Shown: in pieces, positions 37,701 to 43,768 of the stretch
Layout: every line of letters begins with the position of its first letter
Numbering within the stretch: position 1 is the first letter of the stretch
Assembly: GCF_014844035.1 (NCBI RefSeq)
Contig: NZ_CP062159.1
Location: 2,480,001 to 2,544,000 of the forward strand
Direction: 5' to 3'
Length of the DNA: 64,000 bases
Source: Flavobacterium sp. MDT1-60
GTDB lineage: Bacteria; Bacteroidota; Bacteroidia; Flavobacteriales; Flavobacteriaceae
Notes under the pieces: generated by a model
Database searches by the model: none
Told to the model about the DNA's origin: nothing
Seen by the model: the letters and a program-made list of their open reading frames with translations, nothing else
Translations under genes and position numbers: made by a program

Positions 37701-37738
37701 ATATTAATATTTTTAAAAGAAGAAGTAATGTTTTTCAT
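25799..37738 (-). CDS. Giant repeat adhesin with type B T9SS sorting domain (SprB-like)
   Basis: 3979-aa cell-surface protein. Order: signal peptide (about 1-31, ending NGYSQ); a unique N-terminal domain (about 32-230); Ig/PKD-like segments (to about 400); a repeat region (about 400-2840) dominated by exact 90-aa units beginning D-T-T-A-P-T-W-S-T and containing four Cys each (LQCSD, LCDTD, QGC, DDCGN); HYR-like modules; an SdrD_B-like module (GDYVWYDTNANGIQDE, about 3170); cadherin-like LPND/YTND segments (about 3370-3750); and a gliding-motility CHU_C domain (about 3875-3979) with the hallmark FSPNGDGINDVF and NRWGILVFE. It is exported by T9SS and probably retained on the surface through the SprF-like protein. 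The role could be gliding, adhesion or biofilm, by analogy with SprB. Confidence 0.92.
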   Translation of the reverse strand: MKNITSSFKNINIKGVLIALLLIFITNGYSQNTYDGDYCPGPGAVGDEYATGTVYSTLLLASPSSTCQIGTIRAKIDTQNQVLRLGMDIGNGGSALFRLYLDTDNNPLTGLTSDSFGGTISVAGAEYILEINSNGSGFTLYTGNGNVKTQTNVIPPGLAVQAGNANCNSGATFLEFNIPFGSLGINICDPNNPGIINVTKLASVSGNSPNSNQCINTPLTFGIPLKGTVGPSSTICSGASSALTITGLNANSTVSKWQSSVAPFSVWVDIPNTAGLTAYNTSNLTETTKFRAIFSNSGLCSGNNIATNEATVTVNTPTNCSITGTTGPVCLSSSNVYSAPASMTSYAWSLPAATANGATITSALNTQNVTVLAGSTCNTTFKLLLTTTLNGCSSTCEKIVTVNDTTAPIWTTPVGTLNTTLQCSDTAGLATAQANAPVATDNCGGTITYNKTSGQFVASQSCSNAGTYTNTWIATDACTNESTAFTQTITIQDTTKPTWSTVAATLNRTVECSNAQALTDAQALFPVASDLCDTDVSNIQKTSGTFVASQGCGNAGTYTNTWTVTDDCGNISDTFTQIITIEDTTAPTWSTAAASLNVTLQCSDLSGLATAQVSFPVASDLCDTDVTNIVKTSGQFVASQGCANAGTYTNTWTVTDDCGNISDTFTQIITIEDTTAPTWSTAAASLNVTLQCSDLSGLATAQALFPVASDLCDTDVTNIQKTSGTFVASQGCGNAGTYTNTWTVTDDCGNISDTFTQVITIEDTTAPTWSTAAASLNVTLQCSDTAGLATAQALFPVASDLCDTDVTNIQKTSGTFVASQGCGNAGTYTNTWTVTDDCGNISDTFTQIITIEDTTAPTWSTAAASLNVTLQCSDLSGLATAQALFPVASDLCDTDVTNIQKTSGTFVASQGCGNAGTYTNTWTVTDDCGNISDTFTQIITIEDTTAPTWSTAAASLNVTLQCSDTAGLATAQASFPVASDLCDVDVSNIVKTSGTFVASQGCANAGTYTNTWTVIDDCGNISDTFTQIITIEDTTAPTWSTAAASLNVTLQCSDSAGLATAQASFPIASDLCDTDVTNIQKTSGTFMASQGCGNAGTYTNTWTVTDDCGNTSDTFTQIITIEDTTAPTWSTAAASLNVTLQCSDTAGLATAQASFPVASDLCDVDVSNIVKTSGTFVASQGCANAGTYTNTWTVIDDCGNISDTFTQIITIEDTTAPTWSTAAASLNVTLQCSDSAGLATAQASFPTASDLCDTDVTNIQKTSGSFVASQGCANAGTYTNTWTVTDDCGNTSDTFTQIITIEDTTAPTWSTAAASLNVTLQCSDTAGLATAQASFPVASDLCDVDVSNIVKTSGTFVASQGCANAGTYTNTWTVIDDCGNISDTFTQIITIEDTTAPTWSTAAASLNVTLQCSDTAGLATAQASFPVASDLCDVDVSNIVKTSGTFVASQGCANAGTYTNTWTVIDDCGNISDTFTQIITIEDTTAPTWSTAAASLNVTLQCSDSAGLATAQASFPTASDLCDTDVTNIQKTSGSFVASQGCANAGTYTNTWTVTDDCGNISDTFTQIITIEDTTAPTWSTAAASLNVTLQCSDLSGLATAQASIPVASDLCDTDVSNIQKTSGSFVASQGCGNAGTYTNTWTVTDDCGNTSDTFTQIITIEDTTAPTWSTAAASLNVTLQCSDLSGLATAQASFPTASDLCDTDVTNIQKTSGSFVASQGCGNAGTYTNTWTVTDDCGNTSDTFTQIITIEDTTAPTWSTAAASLNVTLQCSDLSGLATAQASFPTTSDLCDTDVTNIQKTSGSFVASQGCANAGTYTNTWTVTDDCGNISDTFTQIITIEDTTAPTWSTTATALNITLQCSDTEGLETAKASFPTASDLCDVDVSNIVKTCGQFVASQGCANAGTYTNTWTVTDDCGNISDTFTQIITIEDTTAPTWSTAAASLNVTLQCSDTEGLATAQASFPTATDLCDTDVTNIQKTSGTFVASQGCANAGTYTNTWTVTDDCGNISDTFTQIITIEDTTAPTWSTAAASLNVTLQCSDLSGLATAQASIPVASDLCDLDVTNIEKVSGQFVASEGCANAGTYTNTWTVTDDCGNISDTFTQIITIEDTTAPTWSTAAASLNVTLQCSDLSGLATAQASIPVASDLCDLDVTNIEKVSGQFVASEGCANAGTYTNTWIVKDDCGNTSDTFTQIITIEDTTAPTWSTAAASLNVTLQCSDLSGLATAQASIPVASDLCDLDVTNIEKVSGQFVASEGCANAGTYTNTWIVKDDCGNTSDTFTQIITIEDTTAPTWSTAATALNITLQCSDTEGLATAQTLFPMASDLCDANVTNIQKTSGSFVAQQCLNTGTYTNTWTATDDCGNISDTFTQVITIEDTTAPTWSTAATALNITLQCSDTEGFATAQNQAPVATDNCGGTVTYTKTSGLLQKGSCGSTGTYTNTWVAKDVCNNSSTTFTQVITIEDNAAPSWITTAGTLNVTLQCSDNVGLTAAQNQAPTATANCTIVTYIKTSGAFVASQSCANAGTYTNSWIAKDDCGNITDAFIQVITIEDTTAPTWSTAATALNVTLQCSDLSGLATAQASFPVATDLCDTDVVNIEKVSGQFVASEGCANAGTYTNTWTVKDDCGNISDTFTQVITIEDTTAPTWSIAATALNVTLQCSDLSGLATAQASFPVATDLCDTDVLNIEKVSGQFVASEGCANAGTYTNTWTVKDDCGNISDTFTQVITIEDTTAPTWTTQSSILNQTIECSDTEALASAQATFPVATDLCDTDVANIEKVSGLFVASEGCANAGTYTNTWTVKDDCGNTSDTFTQVITIQDTTSPIFIGDLPQNITVSCDAVPEPATVEASDNCNGNLPIVFSEIKSGIQNECNTNYTLTRKWTTSDCGGNIASYTQIIKVEDTTAPTGTAPTDVANLQSIADIPAGSPTDIKDAADNCSTNVTITVSDTNNEASGCEGNAYILTRTYTLTDCAGNKTELKQTFTVENKVAVSGVVSNVTCFGEKDGSILVTNTPGSTVVITNEKNEVVGNANLPAGTYTLTATSSVNSGNQTCTAIATVIITEPSYRIKISGQIINVDTNTPIANVPVTLIPQGTTAGPILFRLTGENGMYTFSGMAAGSYLVQVQDANLNSAYQLYPVDSSLFFTTLEDCKFQVHNFEYGKSNLPVLGDYVWYDTNANGIQDEWYDANNDGVVTKNIPDSEGAIVYSLWEWIDFNGDGSYKGPQNVGELNAGGFGNASSPNVIVDGPNGYHAEVIIGIQGYWRNRPESENPYGVYNVKLVHDTNLDAIATALGITGLVKVLPSVADKKGPSKTNKTQLHTVCQTTTNAGYIVNVTPEDLVHLDIDFGVNCKEYQDIVANDDSAGPIAGVNHTTTNVLNVLPNDTIEGVPVTASAMIVTTVTPNEFLQLNPDGSVDVLPNAPVGTLTMVYQICEADQSSNCDTATVTVTIVAPVMTVTAMAICVNDVPYVDYVVTPGNFTPVNGVTITWAGTGNNVIATMNNLPLSGRVLWPGAVVDQAGNGVDWPGWLFQNNQWVQGADGFETLRPTATLTISVNPSETIVVNYPPADPYCIARPTFAIVANDDNAGPISGNNGGTNVVNVYTNDTLNGNVINPADVTLTTVTPDPTGTLTLNPNGSINVAANTPTGTYTLTYQICENADFGNCDTATVSVTVIFIPPVLTAFADTYSVTCNGFGVVGNILSNDKIDIGPATIDLLNLTILPGSQGNAGITVDALGNVNVASTTPPGTYSYEYQICLKKFPAICVTRSISIAVLPTVSNLTGEACADDSTLIDLLSLLPENTSINGTWVDTNSSNALQGNILNPFGLALGNYAFEYKITDQNCPRSIFLSMEINDDCKVLACTNVVIHNAFSPNGDGINDVFKIDGIDEITCYPENTVEIYNRWGILVFETSNYNNTTNAFDGTSRGRTTIKKSDGLPTGTYFYIINYKSLDGNNVIQSNKRDGYLYLSK
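29503..36240 (-). repeat. Tandem 270-bp repeats inside the giant adhesin
   Basis: From 30841 to 36240 twenty consecutive units of exactly 270 bp can be phased on the word accatgttgg/accaggttgg at their 5' edge on the + strand. More divergent units continue to about 29503. The units are near-identical at DNA level. A block of about 535 bp at 33058-33592 recurs without visible change 810 bp (three units) further on, showing recent multi-unit duplication. Confidence 0.92.
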
Positions 37739-38734
37739 AATCTCTAATTTTTAACTTTAATACTTTTATTATGAGACTTATATTTTTTTTAATCAATTTT
37801 TTATTTTGATTAAAAATTATCGATCGGTAATATTGATGTTTAAAAAGACTTTTCCTGTTTTCGATTGGGAGCATATTTCTTTTAATACTTTTAAATGAAA
37901 TTAATTAAGCAGTTATAGAATTGTTGGATTTATATTGAAAAGCAATACTAAATTCCGTTATAGTACTTTTAAAAGAATCGGTAAAAGGCCTAATAAGTGC
38001 AATATTTGGAATATTTGAATTGCTGTAGACATCTAAAGAAGAAATTTTATTACTTCTGTTGCTTTCAATTTTTAGATTAAGATCGAGCGACCAGGCATGT
38101 TCAAATGAAATAGGTATAATGAAACAGAACAGTATGGAAAAAATGTTTTTTTTGAAGATGTTTTTTCTGAACGAAAAAATATACTTACAATTGTTTACAA
38201 ATTTTATAGCTATTATCAGAGTAGTTTTAGTTATCATAACTTTGGATTTTGCTTCGTTGAGATCTGCTTAATTTTAACACAATCAAAGTTATATACACTA
38301 TTTTATTTTGATTTTTTTTCTCTGCAACTAACCTAAAAACTCGTTGAAATGACTTTTTTTTGTTAAATAATGATCAAAAAAGGAATTTTTAAGGTCATTT
38401 ATAACAAATAAAAAAGCTGTGTTTTTTTTGATTTTTATCACAAATAGCATTTTTTTTGATATCGTAAATGCTTATTAATCAAATATTTAGTTAAATATTT
38501 ATTAATTTGAATAATCGACTAAATGAGTAGTTTAATAGATGAAGTACACGTTTTTTTAAATGATAGTTTTTGATTTTTTAATTTTAATCAATTCTTCTTC
38601 TAATTTTTTCTTGTTAAAATTTTTGTTCAAATGTTAACGGAAATAAAAAAGTGAGAACTATTAAAATTTCTTTTGTAAATTAGAACTTCAATAATTCAGA
38701 ACTTCTTTTTAGATGTTTCTAAATACTCCATTAT
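37739..38734. other. 1-kb AT-rich divergent region
   Basis: Separates the giant adhesin from the sixA operon. It holds at most one weak minus-strand gene (37905-38237). The remainder is very AT-rich, with long A and T runs and a direct repeat agaacttc (38684 and 38699) close to sixA. Promoters for both directions must lie here, but I could not fix a convincing TTG/TAnnTTTG pair. Confidence 0.5.
37905..38237 (-). CDS. Possible small exported protein (110 aa), uncertain
   Basis: Not recognised. It has a basic N-terminus, a hydrophobic stretch (NIFSILFCFIIPISF, about 31-45) and a hydrophilic tail rich in Ser/Asn. It lies 166 bp upstream of the giant adhesin on the same strand. The codon use is plausible for this genome, but the region is so AT-rich that a chance frame is possible. 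An internal start nearer the hydrophobic stretch is also possible. Confidence 0.35.
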   Translation of the reverse strand: MITKTTLIIAIKFVNNCKYIFSFRKNIFKKNIFSILFCFIIPISFEHAWSLDLNLKIESNRSNKISSLDVYSNSNIPNIALIRPFTDSFKSTITEFSIAFQYKSNNSITA

Positions 38735-39220
38735 ATGAAAAATTTAATTTTAATACGTCATGCTAAATCAAGTTGGGAAGCACCATTAAAAGACTTTGAC
38801 CGGCCTCTAATGAAAAGAGGAATTTTGGATGCGCATGATGTATCGACAAATATTTCAAAATTTCTTCCTAAAACCTATATCATATGGAGTAGTACCGCAG
38901 CACGAGCTTCAGAAACTGCTCTTATTTTTGCCCAAAATATTTCATATCCTATTGAGAGTATCATTTATAAAGACGACCTTTATACTTTTGATGATAAACA
39001 GCTCGAAAAGGTTATTAAATCATGTGATAATAGTTTAGAAAGCATTATTCTTTTCGGACATAACGAGGCTATTACAAATTTTGTTAATAAATTTGGTGAT
39101 GTTTTTATCGAAAATGTTCCAACTTCAGGTTTTGTATCACTTCAATTTGATAGTGAAAGCTGGGATAACATAAATAAAGGCAAAACCCATAAAACAATTT
39201 TTCCCAAAGATTTAAAATAA
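38735..39220 (+). CDS. sixA: SixA-type histidine phosphatase
   Basis: Small (161 aa) phosphohistidine phosphatase of the histidine-phosphatase superfamily. The catalytic RHAKSSW motif lies at residues 8-14, with a second His in ILFGHNE (about 108-114) and WSSTAARASETA in between. It removes phosphate from phosphohistidine proteins. The stop codon is 5 bp before the ppk1 GTG start, so translation is probably coupled. PPK1 itself forms a phosphohistidine intermediate, which makes the pairing suggestive. Confidence 0.92.
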   Translation: MKNLILIRHAKSSWEAPLKDFDRPLMKRGILDAHDVSTNISKFLPKTYIIWSSTAARASETALIFAQNISYPIESIIYKDDLYTFDDKQLEKVIKSCDNSLESIILFGHNEAITNFVNKFGDVFIENVPTSGFVSLQFDSESWDNINKGKTHKTIFPKDLK

Positions 39221-39225
39221 ATAAA

Positions 39226-41307
39226 GTGTACGAACAGAAATATATCGATAGAGAAAAAAGTTGGTTAGCGTTTAATGCAAGAGTGCTTCAGGAAGCAGGA
39301 GATAACACAGTGCCACTTTTAGACAGGTTGCGTTTTGTTGGGATTTTTTCAAACAATTTAGATGAATTTTTTAGAGTTCGCTATGCCGCAATCCGGAGAT
39401 TAAGTCTTTCGGGAATTTCTGGCGAAAAATATTTAGGCGGGGTTTCTGCCCATCAGTTAGTAAAGGATATTACAGAAATCGTTATTCAGCAACAATCTGA
39501 AAGTCTTCGTATTTTAGGTAATATTGAAGCTGAACTTGAAGCCGAAAACATATTCATTATTAATGAAGATCAAATTACGCAGGATCAGGAAAGATTTCTA
39601 AAAGACTTTTTTATCCAGAAATTGAGTCCGGAATTGGTAACTATTATCTTGAATGATTTGGCAGAATTCCCAATTCTTAAAGATACATTAGGATATCTGG
39701 CTGTTCGGTTAGAGATGAATAAAAATGACGAAGTTCGTTATGCGGTTATCGAAATTCCTAAAACAATAAACAGATTCGTTGTACTGCCATCACATGATGA
39801 TAAACATTATGTTATTCTGATTGATGACGTAATTCGATATAATCTGAAAAATATTTTCAACATTTTCGATTATAAGAGCGTTTCGGCACATATGATCAAA
39901 ATTACCAGAGATGCTCAGTTGGATATCGACAGTGATTTGAGCAAAAGTATGCTCGAAAAAATTGCAACTTCAGTAAAAGACAGAAGAATTGGAGAGCCGG
40001 TTCGTTTCATTTATGATAATTTAATTGAAGAAGATACATTGCGTTTCTTTCTGGATAAAATGAAAATTGTAGAAACCGATAGTATAATCCCCGGAGGAAG
40101 ATACCATAATCGTCGTGATTATATGAGTTTTCCCAATTTAGGAAGATACGATTTACTCTATAAACCAAACGAACCATTGCCTATTCCTGGTTTAAGTTTA
40201 GGTGGAAGTATACTAGAGAAAATCAATAAAAAAGATTACTTACTTCATGCCCCATATCAGTCATTTTCTTATTTGACAAAGTTTTTGCGTGAAGCTGCTT
40301 TAGATCCACACGTAACGAGTATAAAAATTACGTTATATCGTTTGGCTAAGAATTCGCAAATTATCAGTTCTTTGATTAATGCGGCTAAAAATGGTAAAAA
40401 AGTAACGGTTCAGATCGAACTTCAGGCCCGTTTTGATGAGGCAACGAATATTTCGTATGCCGAGCAAATGCAGACAGAAGGCATCGAACTTATTTTCGGT
40501 ATAAAAGGTCTAAAAGTACATAGTAAAATATGCGTGATTGAGAGAGTTGAGGACGAAAAAACAAGACGTTACGGATTTATTTCAACTGGAAATTTTAACG
40601 AATCAACTGCAAAAATTTATACTGATGTTACGTTATTTACTTGCCATCAGGGAATTTTGAAAGACATTTCTAAAATTTTCGAATTCTTTGATATTAATTA
40701 TAGAGTACACCGATACAAACATTTAATAATATCGCCACATTATACAAGAACCAAATTTATTAAACTAATAGATCGTGAAATTCTACATGCACTGGCGGGT
40801 AGAAAGACCCATATTAAGCTTAAAATGAATAGTTTGTCCGATTTTAAAATGATCGATAAATTATACGAAGCAAGTAATGCCGGAGTAAAAATTCAGTTGC
40901 AGGTGAGAGGAATTTGCTCGTTGATTCCGGGAATTCCGGGAATGAGCGAAAACATCGAAGCTATTAGTATAGTTGATAATTACCTGGAGCATTCAAGAGT
41001 TTATATTTTTGGGAATGCCGGTTTAACCGAAGTATATATTTCATCGGCCGATTTTATGACCAGAAATCTTGACGGAAGAGTTGAAGTTACCTGCCCGATT
41101 TATGATTTGGAAATTAAAAAAGAACTAATAGACAATTTTAATATTGCATGGAAAGGGAATGTTAAAGTGAGATATCATTCCTATAAACTGGATAATAAAT
41201 ACAAGCCTCGAAATCATCATGCCCCATTTAGAGCGCAGCTTGAAACTTATAAATATTACCAAAATAAAATTGCGGTATTAGAAGAGGTTGCACAGAAAAT
41301 AAATTAA
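39226..41307 (+). CDS. ppk1: Polyphosphate kinase 1
   Basis: Membrane-associated enzyme that reversibly polymerises the gamma-phosphate of ATP into polyphosphate. At 693 aa it has all four PPK1 domains: N-terminal FNARVLQEA and SNNLDEFFRVR, head domain, and two phospholipase-D-like C-terminal domains. The autophosphorylated His is H432 in VHSKICV, and the second conserved His is H589 in LEHSRVY, close to the E. coli positions (435 and 592). The start codon is GTG, chosen because MYEQKYIDREKSWLAFN matches the family N-terminus. It is the middle gene of the sixA-ppk1-ppx operon. Confidence 0.96.
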   Translation: MYEQKYIDREKSWLAFNARVLQEAGDNTVPLLDRLRFVGIFSNNLDEFFRVRYAAIRRLSLSGISGEKYLGGVSAHQLVKDITEIVIQQQSESLRILGNIEAELEAENIFIINEDQITQDQERFLKDFFIQKLSPELVTIILNDLAEFPILKDTLGYLAVRLEMNKNDEVRYAVIEIPKTINRFVVLPSHDDKHYVILIDDVIRYNLKNIFNIFDYKSVSAHMIKITRDAQLDIDSDLSKSMLEKIATSVKDRRIGEPVRFIYDNLIEEDTLRFFLDKMKIVETDSIIPGGRYHNRRDYMSFPNLGRYDLLYKPNEPLPIPGLSLGGSILEKINKKDYLLHAPYQSFSYLTKFLREAALDPHVTSIKITLYRLAKNSQIISSLINAAKNGKKVTVQIELQARFDEATNISYAEQMQTEGIELIFGIKGLKVHSKICVIERVEDEKTRRYGFISTGNFNESTAKIYTDVTLFTCHQGILKDISKIFEFFDINYRVHRYKHLIISPHYTRTKFIKLIDREILHALAGRKTHIKLKMNSLSDFKMIDKLYEASNAGVKIQLQVRGICSLIPGIPGMSENIEAISIVDNYLEHSRVYIFGNAGLTEVYISSADFMTRNLDGRVEVTCPIYDLEIKKELIDNFNIAWKGNVKVRYHSYKLDNKYKPRNHHAPFRAQLETYKYYQNKIAVLEEVAQKIN

Positions 41308-41336
41308 TAAAAACCAAAATCAATTTCAAATCATAA

Positions 41337-42233
41337 GTGAGCATGATTAATATAAAGAAATTTGCAGCAATAGATATCGGTTCAAATGCCATGAGGCTAC
41401 TGATATCGAATGTTGTAGAACAAGAAGGCAAAGAACCACAATTTAATAAAAGTTCCCTTGTTCGTGTGCCAATTCGCTTGGGACAAGATGCCTTTACTGT
41501 AGGTGAAATTTCAGAAGAAAATATAGATCGAATGGTCGATGCCATGAAAGCATTCAACCTTTTAATGAAAGTACATAAAGTAGAACGTTATATGGCGTTT
41601 GCTACATCGGCAATGCGCGAAGCTTATAATGCTAAAGAAGTTGTGGCTTTGATTAAGAAAAAAGCAGACATAAAAATCGAAATTATAGATGGTAAAAAAG
41701 AAGCCGCTATTATTGCTTCTACAGATTTGCATCATTTATTAAAAACAGATGAGACTTATTTATTTGTAGATGTGGGCGGTGGAAGTACCGAATTTACCTT
41801 ATTCTCTGATGGAAAAATGATTAATTCAAGATCGTTTAAAGCAGGAACAGTTCGTTTGCTAAATGATATGGTTTGTGATGTTGTTTGGGATGAAATCGAA
41901 AAATGGATTAAAACCAATACAGCAGATTATGAAGAGGTAACATTGATTGGTTCTGGTGGAAACATCAATAAATTGTTTAAAATGTCTGGAAAACAACAAG
42001 AAAAACCACTTTCATACATTTATATCAATTCACAATATGCTTTCTTAAATTCATTGACATACGAACAAAGAATCGCCGAATTAGGATTAAACTCTGACCG
42101 TGCCGACGTAATTATCCACGCAACCCGTATTTACCTAAATGCGATGAAATGGAGTGGAGCGCGCCAAATTTACGTTCCAAAAATTGGACTTTCTGACGGA
42201 ATCGTAAAAGCAATGTATTACGGTAAAATTTAA
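41337..42233 (+). CDS. ppx: Ppx/GppA exopolyphosphatase family protein
   Basis: ASKHA-fold phosphatase that hydrolyses polyphosphate ends or pppGpp. Phosphate-binding loops are AAIDIGSNAMRLL near the N-terminus and VDVGGGSTEFTLF (about 145-157). At 298 aa it is the short form lacking the C-terminal HD domain. The start is GTG at 41337; an ATG two codons later (41343) is equally good. It lies 29 bp after ppk1, so synthesis and breakdown of polyphosphate are encoded together. Confidence 0.93.
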   Translation: MSMINIKKFAAIDIGSNAMRLLISNVVEQEGKEPQFNKSSLVRVPIRLGQDAFTVGEISEENIDRMVDAMKAFNLLMKVHKVERYMAFATSAMREAYNAKEVVALIKKKADIKIEIIDGKKEAAIIASTDLHHLLKTDETYLFVDVGGGSTEFTLFSDGKMINSRSFKAGTVRLLNDMVCDVVWDEIEKWIKTNTADYEEVTLIGSGGNINKLFKMSGKQQEKPLSYIYINSQYAFLNSLTYEQRIAELGLNSDRADVIIHATRIYLNAMKWSGARQIYVPKIGLSDGIVKAMYYGKI

Positions 42234-42241
42234 AAATATTG

Positions 42242-42382
42242 GCCACAGATTGCCCAGATTCAAAAGATTAAAGAATCTGTGAAATCTTTTAATCTGTGGC
42301 AAAAAAAATATTCGCGACTAATTTCAATAATTTACACGAATTAATATATTCACTACGAATAAAAAAATTAGTGAAATTCGTG
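42242..42382. repeat. Two adjacent intergenic inverted repeats
   Basis: First: gccacagatt (42242-42251) with aatctgtggc (42291-42300) and an inner aaaagatt / aatctttt stem. Second: cacgaatt (42335-42342) with aattcgtg (42375-42382) and an inner ttcacta / tagtgaa pair. Related sequences occur at 8937, 43020-43120, 51665, 55741-55847 and 61405-61475, always between genes. Confidence 0.75.
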
Positions 42383-42415
42383 GCAAACCTTTTTTTTATA
42401 TTTAACTAATTAGCA

Positions 42416-42991
42416 ATGAACAAAACCAGACTTGAAGCTTTTAGTGATGGTGTTTTAGCAATCATTATAACGATAATGATCTTAGAAATCAAAGTGCCTC
42501 ATGGACATGAATTTGCCGATTTAAAACCACTTGTTCCAAAGTTTTTAAGCTATGTTTTAAGTTTTATTTATGTTGGAATTTATTGGAACAATCATCATTA
42601 TTTACTTCATGGTTTATCAAAAGTAAACGGAAAAATACTTTGGGCTAATTTGCATTTGTTGTTCTGGTTGTCATTAATACCCGTTGCTACGGGCTGGATG
42701 GGCGAGCATAATTTTGCAAAAGAAGCAATGGCATTTTATGGAGGTATCTTACTGCTTTGTGCTATTGCTTACGTAATCCTTCAAAAAACTGTTTTAGATG
42801 TAGAAGGAAAAGATTCTGTATTGGCAAAAGCTTTAGCAAAAGATTTGAAAGGAAAAGCTTCTGCAGTTTTATATATTATTGGAATTGCAGCATCGTTCTA
42901 CAACGAATGGGTGTCCGGTGCAGCCTATTTTATCGTTGCAATGTCCTGGCTTATTCCTGATAAAAGAATTGAAAGAGTTTTTGCTAAGTAA
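42416..42991 (+). CDS. TMEM175-family membrane channel protein (DUF1211)
   Basis: 191 aa with about six transmembrane helices. The hallmark FSDGVLAIIITIMILE (9-24) and the following HNHHYLLHG-type helix 2 segment define the bacterial TMEM175 family, whose members form tetrameric potassium-permeable channels (established for some homologues). It is not in a clear operon: repeats separate it from ppx and from the Crp-type gene. Ion selectivity cannot be read from the sequence. Confidence 0.9.
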   Translation: MNKTRLEAFSDGVLAIIITIMILEIKVPHGHEFADLKPLVPKFLSYVLSFIYVGIYWNNHHYLLHGLSKVNGKILWANLHLLFWLSLIPVATGWMGEHNFAKEAMAFYGGILLLCAIAYVILQKTVLDVEGKDSVLAKALAKDLKGKASAVLYIIGIAASFYNEWVSGAAYFIVAMSWLIPDKRIERVFAK

Positions 42992-43151
42992 TTTTTTTTT
43001 GATTTAGCTTACGAATAAAAAAGTTGTCACAACCCGAGCGATAGCGAACTGGCGAAGTAATTACACTAATTTTCACGAATTGTTTCAAGATATTATCATA
43101 CATAAATTAGTGGCAAACCTATTTTTCCCATTTGTAATAAATATTTTTTAA

Positions 43152-43712
43152 ATGAAATCTATTTTTCAATCTATTCATGTTTTACCTCAAAATGAATTAG
43201 ATCAGTTAGATGATCTGATTACTTTTAGAAAACTAAAAAAAGGGGAAGTTCTATTGAAGGAAAATCAGGTTTGTAATGAAATTTATTTTATCAAAAAAGG
43301 AATTTTACGATCGTATTTTTTCAATCATCAAGGCGATGAAATCACCAATTGTTTTGCTTTCGAAAATGAATTTATGGCTTCATTTTCCAGTTTTATAACA
43401 CAAAATGCTGCCGAAGAAAACATTCAGGCATTAGTCGATACAGAATTGCAGATTATAAGCCGTGAAAGTTTAGAGAAGCTTTATAAACTAGGAATTCATT
43501 GGCAGGAAATTGGGCGAAAATTAACTGAAATCGAATATGTAACGCTTCAAAAAAGAATGATTTCTTTTCAGAAATTATCCGGATCGCAACGTTATAAAGA
43601 ACTTTATCAGAATCATCAAAAATACATTCAGCTTATTCCGCTTCAATATTTAGCTTCCTATTTAGGCGTAACTCCAAGACATTTAAGTCGTATCCGTAAA
43701 GCGATTTTATAG
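43152..43712 (+). CDS. Crp/Fnr family transcriptional regulator
   Basis: 186 aa: a cupin-like cyclic-nucleotide-binding domain (about 15-125, GEVLLKENQVCNEIYFIKKGILR) and a C-terminal winged helix with LASYLGVTPRHLSRIRK as recognition region. No Fe-S cysteines are present, so it is not an oxygen-sensing FNR. The effector is unknown. It is followed directly by a flavodoxin-fold oxidoreductase whose promoter region contains a small inverted repeat, a likely binding site. Confidence 0.92.
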   Translation: MKSIFQSIHVLPQNELDQLDDLITFRKLKKGEVLLKENQVCNEIYFIKKGILRSYFFNHQGDEITNCFAFENEFMASFSSFITQNAAEENIQALVDTELQIISRESLEKLYKLGIHWQEIGRKLTEIEYVTLQKRMISFQKLSGSQRYKELYQNHQKYIQLIPLQYLASYLGVTPRHLSRIRKAIL

Positions 43713-43723
43713 GACATTTGTCC
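43712..43723. promoter_or_regulatory. Inverted repeat GGACA-TT-TGTCC, putative Crp-type operator
   Basis: Arms ggaca and tgtcc are separated by 2 nt and overlap the last base of the regulator stop codon. A TATTTTTG -7 box follows at 43747-43754, 15 bp before the oxidoreductase ATG. The position suits control of the downstream gene by the upstream regulator. Confidence 0.5.
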
Positions 43724-43768
43724 AGTACTATTTTTTAGGTGAATGGTATTTTTGTAAAAAGTTTAATC

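Noticed and set aside
38059..38271. 70-codon plus-strand frame in the divergent region
   Set aside because: Antisense to the weak minus-strand candidate, very AT-rich and without protein features.
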